DNA from: VAZQ01 sp963744275
GTDB lineage: Bacteria; Pseudomonadota; Alphaproteobacteria; Rhizobiales; Xanthobacteraceae
Direction: 5' to 3'
DNA length: 64,000 nt
Assembly (NCBI GenBank): GCA_963744275.1
Contig: CAVUSX010000017.1
Span: 186,001-250,000 of the forward strand
The position numbers were made by a program, and so were the translations under genes. The notes under the pieces are model-generated. The model was not told the origin of the DNA, searched no databases, and was given only the letters and a program-made list of their open reading frames with translations. Positions 21,630 to 29,629 of the stretch are shown here, one piece after another (position 1 is the stretch's first letter; every line of letters begins with the position of its first letter).

Positions 21630-21674
21630 GGGCGGCGTGTCGGTTGACCGCCGGTGTCTGTATGCCATTGTGAT

Positions 21675-21687
21675 ACAACATTGTTGT
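21675..21687. promoter_or_regulatory. Short palindrome upstream of DUF1778 antitoxin gene
   Basis: ACAAC-ATT-GTTGT inverted repeat in an AT-rich 107-bp gap, about 50 bp before the antitoxin start. RHH-type antitoxins usually repress their own promoter through such short palindromes, so this is a candidate operator. Binding is inferred. Confidence 0.4.
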
Positions 21688-21736
21688 CGTACATCGTCGT
21701 CGTCATATAAGTGATCAACAATCCGGAATTTTCCTC

Positions 21737-22000
21737 ATGTCATCGTCGGTGTTGAGCGTGCGGTTGAGCGAACAGGAACGCGCCCTGTTGGAAGCCGCAT
21801 CCTCCCAGGCCCGAACCAATGTGAGCGATTACGTACGGCGAAAAGCCCTCGAGGCGGCGGGGGTGGATGTGCTGGAGCACCGGATCGTCACCATCCCGGC
21901 CAAGGATTGGGAACGGTTCGAGGCCTGGGCATCGAGGCCGGGGCGCGTAATCGCCGGGTTCAAACATCTTGCCCGCAAGTCCCCGACATGGCGGAAATAG
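21737..22000 (+). CDS. DUF1778 (TacA-like) antitoxin
   Basis: 87-residue antitoxin-type protein. The N-terminus VLSVRLSEQERALLEAAS is a ribbon-helix-helix DNA-binding segment. It is followed by the DUF1778 signature ARTNVSDYVRRKALEAA and a C-terminal toxin-neutralising region ending FKHLARKSPTWRK. These proteins normally pair with a GNAT acetyltransferase toxin encoded just downstream in an overlapping frame. Here only a short stub of such a toxin can be traced, so the antitoxin appears orphaned. It lies between the sugar-phosphate operon and the winged-helix regulon. Confidence 0.75.
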   Translation: MSSSVLSVRLSEQERALLEAASSQARTNVSDYVRRKALEAAGVDVLEHRIVTIPAKDWERFEAWASRPGRVIAGFKHLARKSPTWRK

Positions 22001-22029
22001 CGCCGCCGCGCCCATTGTCCTGCGCATGA
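21988..22029 (+). pseudogene. Possible remnant of a GNAT (TacT-like) toxin
   Basis: An ATG overlapping the 3' end of the DUF1778 gene opens MAEIAPPRPLSCA and stops after 13 codons. GNAT toxins of this operon type start in exactly this overlapping position, with a proline-containing leader followed by an HD-S-F-x-C-G block. Out of frame, the bases after the stop encode CAHD. I read this as the first codons of a lost toxin. Evidence is positional and short. Confidence 0.3.
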
Positions 22030-22101
22030 TCGATCTCGAGAAGAGCGGGATTGTCGGGTGAGGCGCCCGGTTGCACGCTTGACTTCGCGTGGCCGCCATA
22101 T

Positions 22102-22118
22102 ACTTTGTACCGCAAAGT
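22102..22118. promoter_or_regulatory. Candidate winged-helix operator 1 (ACTTT-N6-CAAAGT)
   Basis: Perfect inverted repeat ACTTTGTACCGCAAAGT 16 bp before the chosen start of the membrane-protein gene. The same half-sites at the same spacing recur at 23209-23225 before the prenyltransferase gene. With a winged-helix regulator encoded between the two, both are probably its binding sites. It also argues for the start at 22134 rather than the upstream GTG at 22089. Confidence 0.6.
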
Positions 22119-22133
22119 GAATGGGCGGTGGGC

Positions 22134-22752
22134 ATGGAAGAGCTGGACCGGGCATTGGCCGACATCACGGCGATCCGCAGCCAGCTGGCGCGCGGCACCG
22201 AGTTTCGCGGCTACGGGCCCATGACGGTGGCGGCGACCGGCGTCGTGGCGGTCGCGGCGGCCGGACTGCAGGCGCTCTGGCTGCCCGAGCCCGGCAGCGA
22301 TCTCCTCGCCTATGTGGCCATCTGGGTGGCGACCGCCGCGATCTCGGTCCTGCTCATCGGCATCGAGATGGTGGCGCGCTCGCGGCGGATTCATTCGGGC
22401 CTCGCCGACGCCATGATCCACGCCGCGACCGAGCAGTTCATCCCGGCCGGCGTCGCCGGCGCGCTGCTCACCTTCGTGCTGTTCCGGTTCGCGCCGCAAA
22501 GCCTGTGGATGCTGCCGGGCCTGTGGCAGATCGTATTCAGCCTCGGCATCTTCGCGTCCTGCCGCTCGCTGCCGCGGCGCGATGTTCGCGGCCGGGGTCT
22601 GGTATCTGGCCACCGGCCTTGCCAGCCTGGCTTGGGCGAACGGCGTGCACGCCTATTCGCCCTGGGCCATGGCGCTGCCCTACGGCATCGGGCAATTGTT
22701 CATCGCCGCGGTACTTTATTGGAGTGTCGGAGACAACGATGTCGAAGCTTGA
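22134..22752 (+). CDS. Multi-pass membrane protein of a winged-helix regulon
   Basis: About 205 residues: an N-terminal helix MEELDRALADITAIRSQLARG, then roughly five to six hydrophobic segments (for example MTVAATGVVAVAAAGLQALW and FIPAGVAGALLTFVLF). Homologous proteins I know of this layout sit next to ArsR/MarR-like winged-helix regulators and are uncharacterised. A +1 frame break near 22575, in a GCGGCGCG tract, is needed to reach the C-terminal segment AGVWYLATGLASLAW and PYGIGQLFIAAVLYWSVGDND. The stop lies close to the start of the regulator, so the pair is co-transcribed. Confidence 0.7.
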
Positions 22753-22791
22753 GTCCAGGAACGCGGATCCCAAAAGCGCGGATCAGCCAAG

Positions 22792-23187
22792 ATGCCCGAT
22801 CCCAAGAGCGAGCCGGCCGGGCGCTTCGCCTATGACGGGCTCGACCGCGTGATCCACGAGAAGGCGCGCTTGAGCGTGCTGACCTCGCTGGTGGCCCATC
22901 CCAAGGGGCTGGTGTTCGGCGACTTGAAGCAGATGTGCGGCCTGACCGACGGCAATCTCAGCCGCCACCTGCAGGTGCTAGACGAGGCCGGTCTCATCGC
23001 GATCGAGAAGGGCTACGACCACAACCGGCCGCAAACCGTCTGCCGGATCACGGCGCAGGGCCGGCGGCGCTATCTCGATTATCTGAAGGTGCTGGAGCAG
23101 GTGGTGCAGGACGCGGCCAGCGCCGCCAAAGCGGGCGCGGGGCGCGGCGCGGCCACCGTGGGCCAGCGCCGCCTGAAGCTCGCCTGA
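22792..23187 (+). CDS. Winged-helix transcriptional regulator (ArsR/MarR-like, HTH_34 type)
   Basis: 131-residue DNA-binding protein. KARLSVLTSLVAHPKGLVF and the recognition region LTDGNLSRHLQVLDEAG form a winged helix-turn-helix. A beta wing (IEKGYDHNRPQTVCRITAQG) and a C-terminal dimerisation helix RRRYLDYLKVLEQVV follow. The ATG at 22792 has only a weak ribosome-binding site. An ATG at 22739 has GGAG at good spacing and reads MSKLESRNADPKSADQ, but joins this frame only through a +1 break, so the true start may be upstream. It likely represses both flanking genes through the ACTTT-N6-CAAAGT sites. Confidence 0.8.
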   Translation: MPDPKSEPAGRFAYDGLDRVIHEKARLSVLTSLVAHPKGLVFGDLKQMCGLTDGNLSRHLQVLDEAGLIAIEKGYDHNRPQTVCRITAQGRRRYLDYLKVLEQVVQDAASAAKAGAGRGAATVGQRRLKLA

Positions 23188-23208
23188 TCGTCTTTTTTTT
23201 GCGCGGAG

Positions 23209-23225
23209 ACTTTACGATGCAAAGT
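23209..23225. promoter_or_regulatory. Candidate winged-helix operator 2 (ACTTT-N6-CAAAGT)
   Basis: ACTTTACGATGCAAAGT has the same half-sites and six-base spacer as the site at 22102-22118. It lies 16 bp upstream of the prenyltransferase start at 23242, the same distance as operator 1 from its gene. An eight-T run at 23193-23200 just before it may end transcription of the regulator gene, giving uppS its own controlled promoter. Confidence 0.6.
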
Positions 23226-23241
23226 ACTGTGGAACGGCAAG

Positions 23242-23950
23242 ATGGTCTGGCACGTCGCCATCATCATGGATGGCAACGGACGCTGGGCGACGCGGCGCGG
23301 TCTGCCGCGCTCGGCCGGGCATCGCGCCGGCGTCAAGGCGGTGCGGGCGGTGGTGGAGGCCGCCCCCGATCTCGGCATCGCGGCGCTCACGCTGTTTGCA
23401 TTCTCGTCCGACAACTGGCGTCGCCCCGACCCCGAGGTGAGGGCCTTGATGGGATTGCTGCGGCATTATCTGCGGGCTGATCTGCGCGAGCTGGTGGAGA
23501 ACGGGGTGCGGCTGTCGGTCATCGGCCGCCGCGACCGTCTGCCGGAGGGCTTGTGCGAGGAGATCGCGAAAGTCGAGAGAGGCCTCGGCGCACGGCGCCC
23601 GCCTCAATCTGCAAGTCGCCATCGATTACTCCTCGCGTGACGCCATCGCGCAGGCGGCGGCGCACTGGCTCGCCGCGCAGGCGCCCTCGCGCGCGGCCTT
23701 CGGCGCGCTGCTCGCCGCGCCGGCTTGCCAACCCCGCCCCGACGTCGATCTGCTCATCCGCTCGGGCGGCGAGAAGCGGCTGTCGGACTTTCTGCTGTGG
23801 GAATCCGCCTACGCCGAGCTCTGCTTCCTCGATACGCTGTGGCCGGATTTCGGCGCCGAGGAGCTGCGCGCCGCGATGGCCGAGTTTCATCGTCGCGAGC
23901 GGCGCTTCGGCGCCGTCGGCCCGCTCGGGCAGCTCGCCGCCGCCGAATGA
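23242..23950 (+). CDS. Cis-prenyltransferase (undecaprenyl diphosphate synthase family)
   Basis: Condenses isopentenyl diphosphate onto an allylic primer to make a cis-polyprenyl diphosphate. VAIIMDGNGRWA carries the catalytic Asp, FAFSSDNWRRP and LSVIGRRDRLPE follow, and LLIRSGGEKRLSDFLLWESAYAEL is the C-terminal IPP-binding block. A +1 break near 23580, just after IAKVER, is needed to reach ARLNLQVAIDYSSRDAI. The start ATG at 23242 is used because it is in frame and lies downstream of the operator; an out-of-frame ATG at 23217 overlaps the operator. The regulated context suggests a second, specialised synthase rather than the housekeeping one, which normally sits with frr, cdsA and dxr. Confidence 0.85.
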
Positions 23951-24057
23951 CCAGGCCCTCCCGACATTGACCCTGAAAGCGCGCGCCCGTAACCTGCAAC
24001 CGAGATTGCAACTTCAAGAAAGCAATACGGAAAGCCGCTTTAGGGCAGGAGACGAAA

Positions 24058-25751
24058 TTGTCGAAATCACCCAAGGAAACCCGGCCTGACAAACAGCCGG
24101 AGGATCGCCCCAATGCGACGATCGACCGGCGCAAGTTTCTGGCCTCGAGCGCGGCGGCCGGTGCCGTCGCCTCGGCCGCGCTGCCGGCGCAGGCCGCGCC
24201 GGCGGCGGACGGGATCACATGGGACCACGAGGTCGACGTCGTGGTCATCGGGGCCGGCGCCGGCGGGCTGACCTCGGCCATCGCGGCGCGCGAGAAGGGC
24301 GCTTCGGTGCTGATCGTGGAGAAGAATTTCGACATCGGCGGGCGCGCCATGATGAGCTTCGGCGGCCTCTATATCGGCGGCGGCAACCGGATGCAGAAGG
24401 CGATCGGGCGTGGATGATTTCCCCGACAAGGTGTTCGCGGACTGGTCGCGCCCCGAGAAGCCCATGGGCCGGTTCAGCGACCGGGCGCTGGTGCGCACCT
24501 ATGCGGACAACAATCTCGAGCTGTTCGATTGGCTGGAGCAGCACGGCGTCAAGTGGGATGCCTACCGGCCCAAGCCCGACCGGCTCGACCGCGTCGCGCA
24601 CCCGGCTCAATGTCGTGCCATGGCCCAACGAGGTCACCAATCCGGGGCGCGGCTCGGGATTCGTGCGGCCGTTGGCCAAGACCGCCCGGCAGATGGGCGT
24701 CGAGATCCTGCTCCAGCACCAGATGACGAAAATTCACCGGGAGAGCCAATTGGCCGGCCGGGTGATCGGCATCACCGCCATGGAGGTCGACAACTGGTAC
24801 CAGCCGAAATTCCGCACCCTGAACATCCGCGCCCGCAAGGGCATCGTGGTGGCGACCGGCGGCAGCGCCGGCAATCCGGCGTTCCGCACCATGTTCGACG
24901 TGCGGCTGACCGCCGAATACCAGGCGGAGAACAGCGAGTGGACGGAGCGGACCGCCGACGGCGAGATCGCCGCCATGGAGATCGGGGCCGCGCTTGGGGG
25001 CGACCGCCTGCCAGACCACCCAGGACGACAACCTGATCACCAAGGGCCGCATGGGCAAGAAGTGCAACGGCGCCGCCACGCAGATTTATCCGACCGCGCC
25101 GCATTTCTTCCGCGCCGGCGCCGTCGGCCTCACGGTCTCGGACTACCAGGACGTGATCCTGGTGAAGGAGAACGGGCTGCGCTTCTACAACGAGATGGCC
25201 CGCAGCGCGGACTACGAATACAACGCGGCCGCGCTGGCCTGGACCGGCGATCCCAAGAAGATGAACGGCGGCGGACCGATCTGGGCGATCTTCGATGCCG
25301 ACGCGGTGGCGCGCGAGAAATGGCAGGTCAAGCCGCCCTATGTGGATACGTACGGCTATTTCTTCAGCGCCGATACGCTGGAGGAGCTGGCGGGGCGCAT
25401 CGTCAACGAATACCAGTGGCGGCCGATGCCGGGGGTGACGCTGCGCGAGACGGTGGAACGCTACAATTCCTTCGTCGATACCGGCGTCGATCCGGATTTC
25501 AAGAAACCGCGGCCGGTGCACAAGATCGCCACGCCGCCATTCTACGCGGCCTGGCACACGCCCGCGCTGCACGATTCCTACACCGGCATCCGCATCAACA
25601 CCACCGGCCAGGTGCTCGACCTGCACGGCAAGATCATCCCGGGCCTCTATGCCTGCGGGGATTGGCCGGCGGCTTCGGCCAGCACGGCATCTGCCGCGCC
25701 GCCACCTTCGGCCGCCTCGCCGGCATGCACGCGGCCCAGCTGCCCGGCTGA
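24058..25751 (+). CDS. FAD-dependent oxidoreductase, fumarate reductase / KstD flavoprotein type
   Basis: Exported or membrane-associated flavoprotein of about 560 residues. It begins at TTG 24058, supported by AGGAG six bases upstream. A twin-arginine-type leader (DRRKFLASSAAAG) is followed by the FAD dinucleotide-binding VVVIGAGAGGLTSAIAAREKG. Later blocks are GIVVATGGSAGNPAFR and the C-terminal flavin loop ACGDSAGGFGQHGICRAATFGRLA. Four frame breaks, near 24410, 24597, 25003 (each one base extra) and 25666 (one base missing), separate the pieces. It is followed by a TPP-enzyme gene on the same strand. The substrate is unknown; a desaturation or reduction of an unsaturated acid or steroid-like ring is typical of the family. 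Confidence 0.8.
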
Positions 25752-25771
25752 GCTTGTTCCTGGTTCAGCGT

Positions 25772-25951
25772 CGTAGGATGGGTTGAGCTCTTGCGAAACC
25801 CATCATTGACCTTCGCCGCGGTTGGGCCGTGATGGGTATCGCAAGAGCTCAACCCATCCTACGAATTCGCAGGGCTACGCAAGCGATCCATCGTCGACCC
25901 TTCCTCGTGGTGAGGCCATGATGGGTATCGCAAGAGCTCAACCCATCCTAC
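25772..25951. repeat. Three copies of a palindromic intergenic repeat
   Basis: A 34-bp sequence beginning CGTAGGATGGGTTGAGCTCT at 25772-25805 is followed by its near-perfect reverse complement at 25830-25863 and a third copy, in the second orientation, at 25919-25951. The first two would form a hairpin with a 24-base loop. The GTAGGATGGGTTGAGC...AAACCCATC consensus is a type of dispersed element seen between genes of many Proteobacteria. It fills the gap between the flavoprotein and TPP-enzyme genes and may limit read-through. Confidence 0.8.
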
Positions 25952-25982
25952 AAAGAGCCTCCACGAAAGGGTGTCACTGCCA

Positions 25983-27777
25983 ATGAAGAACATGCTCAAC
26001 GGGGCTCAGGTCATCGTCGACTATCTCATCCGCGAGAAGGTGCCGCAGGTCTTCGGCCTGTGCGGCCATGGCAATATCCAGTTCATCGATGCGCTCTATG
26101 AGCGCTCCCACGACATCAAGACCTTCTCGGTGCATCACGAGTCGGTGGCCGGCTTCATGGCCGATGTCTATTACCGGGTGTCCGGGCGGCCGACCGCGAC
26201 CTTCACCTCCTGCGGCCCCGGCTCCGCCAACCTGCCGATCGCGCTCGGCAACGCCTTCCTGGATTCGGTGCCGTTTCTGGCGGTGACCGGCAACGTCCCG
26301 ACCAGCCAGTTCAATCGCGGCGCCTTCCAGGAGCTCTATCGGCACTATCAGGCCGACTTTCCCTCGACGGTGCGGGCCTATTGCAAGCGCGTGTTCCAGC
26401 CCACGCGCGGCGAGATGGTGCCGCTCGCCATCCGGCAGGCCTGGAAGACCATGACCACCGGACGCCCCGGACCGGTCGTGCTCGACGTGCCGTTCGATGT
26501 CTTTCTGGAAGCCGCCGCCGAGGAGACGCCGCGGCCGGAGGATTGGAACGCCAACATCTCCTGCCGCTGCGGCGCCGACCCCGAGGGCGTGAAAAAAGCC
26601 GTGGACATGCTCGATGTCGGCGAGCCGGCCCGTGATTTTGGTAGGGCAGGGGATGCGCTACGGCCGCGCCGGCGCCGACCTGCTGGCGGTCGCGGAGCGC
26701 TTGCAAATTCCGATCGCATCCTCCTCGAGCGGATTGGGTGCGGTCAGCAGCGAGCATCCGCTGGCGCTCGGGCTCGTCGCCCGCAACGGCCCCTATCAGG
26801 CCAACCATGCGACCCGGCAGGCCGATGTCCTGATGGCCTTGGGGGTGCGGTTCGACGACCGCACCTCGAGCTCCTGGCTGCCCGGCTACTCCTTCACCAT
26901 CCCGCCCACCCGGTTGATCCATGTGGACATCGATCCCGACGAGATCGGCCGCAACTATCCGGTGGCGCTCGGCCTGATGGCGGACGTGCGCACCTTCCTG
27001 CGCCAGGTGCTGGCCGAGCTGGAGACGCGCCCCGATCTCGACGCGGTGAGGCAATCGAACCGGAAATGGCTGGCCGAGATCGACGGCTATCGGGCGCAAT
27101 GGAACGCCTACATCGCGCCCGGCTTCACCGACGACAGCACCCCGATCCATCCGCAGCGCGCCGCCGCCGTGATCGATGCGGCGCTGCCCGAGGATGCCAT
27201 CGTGGTCAGCGATATCGGGGTCCATCACAACTGGCTGATCGAGTTCTGCAAGCCGACCCGTCCCGACTCGCTCATCGGCTCCATGGGCTTCGGCCCGATG
27301 GGCTTCGGGGTCGCCGGCGTGCTCGGCGCCAAGGTGGCGGCGCCCGACCGGCCTTGCGTCTCGGTGTGCGGCGACGGCGCCTTCATGATGCATGCCAGCG
27401 TGTTGGCGACCGCGGTCGAATGCGACCTGCCGGTGGTGTGGGTGGTGTGGAACAATTACGCCTATGCGTCGATCCGCGGTTTGCAGCGCGGCTACCTGGG
27501 CGGGCGCGAGCTCGCGACCGACTTCCACGATCCCAAGACCGGCGCGCGCTACAACCCCGATTTCGCCGCCATGGCGCGCTCGGCCGGCGTCGAGGGCGTG
27601 CGGGTCGATCGCGCCGCCGATCTGGGCGATGCCATCAAGGCCGCGGTCGCCGCCAACAAGCCGTTCCTGATCGACGCCGATATCGGGGCCGACAAGAACC
27701 CCGGCGGCGCCGGCGTCTGGGAGCTTCCCGGCCTCGGCCAGAGCCAGCCGGCGTTCGGCGGCAGGTATCAGCCGTGA
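25983..27777 (+). CDS. Thiamine-diphosphate-dependent enzyme, acetolactate-synthase-like
   Basis: About 598 residues with the three-domain layout of the acetohydroxyacid synthase / benzoylformate decarboxylase superfamily. The N-terminal PYR domain has GLCGHGNIQF, VHHESVAGFMADVYYR (activating Glu) and CGPGSANLPIALGNA. The central FAD/nucleotide-like domain carries GLGAVSSEHPLALG and the C-terminal domain has VCGDGAFMMHASVL...NNYAYASIRG, the TPP-Mg motif. A +1 break near 26622 links two frames. ATG 25983 follows GAAAGGG. It is not linked to ilvN or ilvC, so biosynthetic acetolactate synthase is unlikely; a catabolic lyase or decarboxylase working with the adjacent flavoprotein is plausible. 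Confidence 0.85.
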
Positions 27778-27779
27778 TG
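27574..27779 (+). repeat. 206-bp direct repeat, copy A (3' end of the TPP-enzyme gene)
   Basis: This stretch, encoding the last 67 residues of the TPP enzyme and its stop codon, recurs without gaps at 28458-28663. I count seven mismatches over 206 bases; five of them are synonymous in the coding frame. The two copies bracket the ParE-like toxin-antitoxin genes. Confidence 0.9.
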
Positions 27780-27891
27780 GCGATGCGACAGCGTGGCTGT
27801 TTTGTTGATTGAAGCATCGCTGCACGAGATGCGGCGGACCCAACCCGCCGTACCCTCAACGCCCGGCCCTCCAAATCCGTGACGTTAATCT

Positions 27892-28187
27892 TCAATCTTC
27901 CCGGCCTTCCCGATCTTGCGCGCCGTGAAAGACCGCTGCCACTGCTACCAAATCGTCCGCAGCATGGACTTCGTACACCATGATGTACGGCAATCCAGGC
28001 ACTACCCACTCGTAGGTGCCCGCCGCTCTCCCAATATGACCCAAGTTCGGGAATCTCCCGAGCCGCTCAGCGCTTTCTAGAATTCGGTCCGACCACTGCA
28101 TCCGCCGAGCGCGGCCGGTCTTTCGCGATCCATGCATATATCCGGTCGAGGTCGTCGTACGCGGCCTCGCGGATAATGACTCTTCAT
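27892..28187 (-). CDS. ParE/RelE-type toxin
   Basis: About 98-residue toxin of the ParE/RelE fold, probably inhibiting gyrase or translation when not neutralised. After correcting two +1 breaks (an extra A next to the start codon near 28184, and an extra G near 28107) it reads MRVIIREAAYDDLDRIYAWI, then RILESAERLGRFPNLGHIGR and a C-terminal VPGLPYIMVYEVHAADDLV. These are the helical hairpin and beta-sheet signatures of ParE. The start overlaps the antitoxin stop by ATGA. The C-terminal 70 residues are intact in one frame. If the frame breaks are real, the toxin is dead. Confidence 0.75.
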
Positions 28188-28411
28188 GCGCGCCGATGCG
28201 CAAAGCGCTCTCGTACTTCTTGAAGGGTTAGAAATTTCGGATTTGGCTCGGCGAGCCGGCGCTTGACTTCTGCCACCTGTTCATCTGTCAGCTGGTACGG
28301 GCTTGCGTCCTGCTCTTCCATAAGCTCGACCACGCGGGCGACATCAGCTTGCCGCTCCGCCGGCCATGTCAGCACCCGATCGAGGATTTCCTTCACTTGG
28401 TCTCTCGTCAT
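28184..28411 (-). CDS. Antitoxin partner of the ParE-like toxin
   Basis: 75-residue acidic, helical protein: MTRDQVKEILDRVLTWPAER, an Asp/Glu-rich middle (VARVVELMEEQDASPYQL) and a C-terminal TDEQVAEVKRRLAEPNPKF that typically wraps the ParE toxin. It is upstream of the toxin and overlaps it by four bases, the usual type II order. No obvious ribosome-binding site precedes the ATG at 28411. The pair lies on the minus strand between the two 206-bp repeat copies, opposite to the TPP gene, as an inserted module would. Confidence 0.75.
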   Translation of the reverse strand: MTRDQVKEILDRVLTWPAERQADVARVVELMEEQDASPYQLTDEQVAEVKRRLAEPNPKFLTLQEVRERFAHRRA

Positions 28412-28457
28412 TGCGAGGGTATACCATAAACCGCTTCGGAAATGAATGGCCGAGCGT

Positions 28458-28663
28458 GCGCGCTCGGCCGGCGTGGAAGGCGTGCGGGTCGATCGCGCCG
28501 CCGATCTGGGCGATGCCATCAAGGCCGCGGTCGCCGCCAACAAGCCGTTCCTGATCGACGCCGATATCGGGGCCGACAAGAACCCGGGCGGCTCCGGCGT
28601 CTGGGAGCTTCCCAGCCTGGGGCAGAGCCAGCCGGCGTTCGGCGGCAGGTATCAGCCGTGATG
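28458..28663 (+). repeat. 206-bp direct repeat, copy B (detached 3' fragment of a TPP-enzyme gene)
   Basis: Second copy of the 3' end of the TPP-enzyme gene, encoding ARSAGVEGVRVDRAADLGDA and onward to a stop at 28661 in frame. It has no upstream coding part, so it is a gene fragment. Differences from copy A are mostly at third codon positions. Confidence 0.9.
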
Positions 28664-28709
28664 CGTGTCCCGCGCGCGGCGCTGCGTCGGGGAAAGGATG
28701 AAGGTCCTG

Positions 28710-29441
28710 CTACGTCGGCCACGGCTTGGGCGGCGCGAATGACGTCGCGGTGAACGAAATTTCCGTGATGGCCTTGAGGCTGCGGGCGCCGTAGCGGAAC
28801 GGGACGATCAGGCGCAGCGGAGCACCGTGTTGCGGCGGAATTGGCTCGTCGTTGAGCAGCCACGCCAGGATCACCTGCGGGTGCATGAGCGTCTTCATGT
28901 CCTCGTCGACGAAGTAGCCGTCCGAGCCCACGAGTTGCCCGTAATAGGCGAAGCTCTGCGCGCCCATCGCCTGCGCAAAATCGGAGAAGCGCACGCCCGT
29001 CCACTTCACGATGCCGCGCGGCATCGGGGCGCCGCATTGCAGCAGCGTCACATAGGAGTGCCGCGGCAGCTTTTCGATATCCCCGAAGGTCAGCGTGCCG
29101 GAAAGCCGGGCGGTGCCGCGCGCATCGAGCTTGATCTTCATTTTGCGGTAATCGAACTCGATGTCGGGCGTCTGGTTCTTGGTGCGCCACAGCACGCCCG
29201 TGATGGTGCCGGCCTCCTGCGGCGTGTACTCGACCGCCGAGCCGTCCGGCATCAGCGCCAGCTGAGCCGCGCCCCGCAATTTTGTGTCGACTAGGCCTTC
29301 CGGCTGCGGTGGCGCGCCTTGGGCCGCGGCCCCGCCCGGCGCCAGCGCCCCCAAAGACAATCCGGCCAGCGCCGTCGTGGAAAGCTGCATGGCCTCACGC
29401 CGGGACATGTTCACTTTGTCGATCGTGTTCAACGTGTTCAT
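28710..29441 (-). CDS. Molybdopterin-dependent sulfite-oxidase-family oxidoreductase
   Basis: About 243 residues, exported by Tat: SRREAMQLSTTALAGLSLGA near the N-terminus is a twin-arginine signal. The molybdopterin domain shows GTLTFGDIEKLPRHSYVTLL followed by QCGAP, whose Cys is the Mo ligand in this superfamily, then VKWTGVRFSDFAQAMG and a C-terminal HGAPLRLIVPFRYGARSLK. The start at 29441 has GGAGG upstream. No haem or dimerisation domain is present, so it is closer to YedY/MsrP-like stand-alone proteins than to true sulfite oxidase. Substrate not determined. It is divergent from the TctC gene at 29630. Confidence 0.85.
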   Translation of the reverse strand: MNTLNTIDKVNMSRREAMQLSTTALAGLSLGALAPGGAAAQGAPPQPEGLVDTKLRGAAQLALMPDGSAVEYTPQEAGTITGVLWRTKNQTPDIEFDYRKMKIKLDARGTARLSGTLTFGDIEKLPRHSYVTLLQCGAPMPRGIVKWTGVRFSDFAQAMGAQSFAYYGQLVGSDGYFVDEDMKTLMHPQVILAWLLNDEPIPPQHGAPLRLIVPFRYGARSLKAITEISFTATSFAPPKPWPT

Positions 29442-29629
29442 CGCGCGCCTCCGAACCTGGCCGACCATCTCCAAGAAATAGGGTTGCGGAGTTCAGGCTA
29501 GCCCTTCAGCGCTGCCGCTGCCAGGGCATGCCGGCTCCATGCCGGAGCCGACTTTTGCGTAGGGACCAAGGCCGAAACGGCCTATCCTGCAGGCCTGCGA
29601 CCATGTGCCGTTCACACCGGGAGCCGGAC

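Noticed and set aside
27892..28411. The toxin-antitoxin pair as part of an insertion sequence or integron
   Set aside because: No transposase, integrase, terminal inverted repeats or attC-like site flanks it; only the 206-bp gene-end duplication does.
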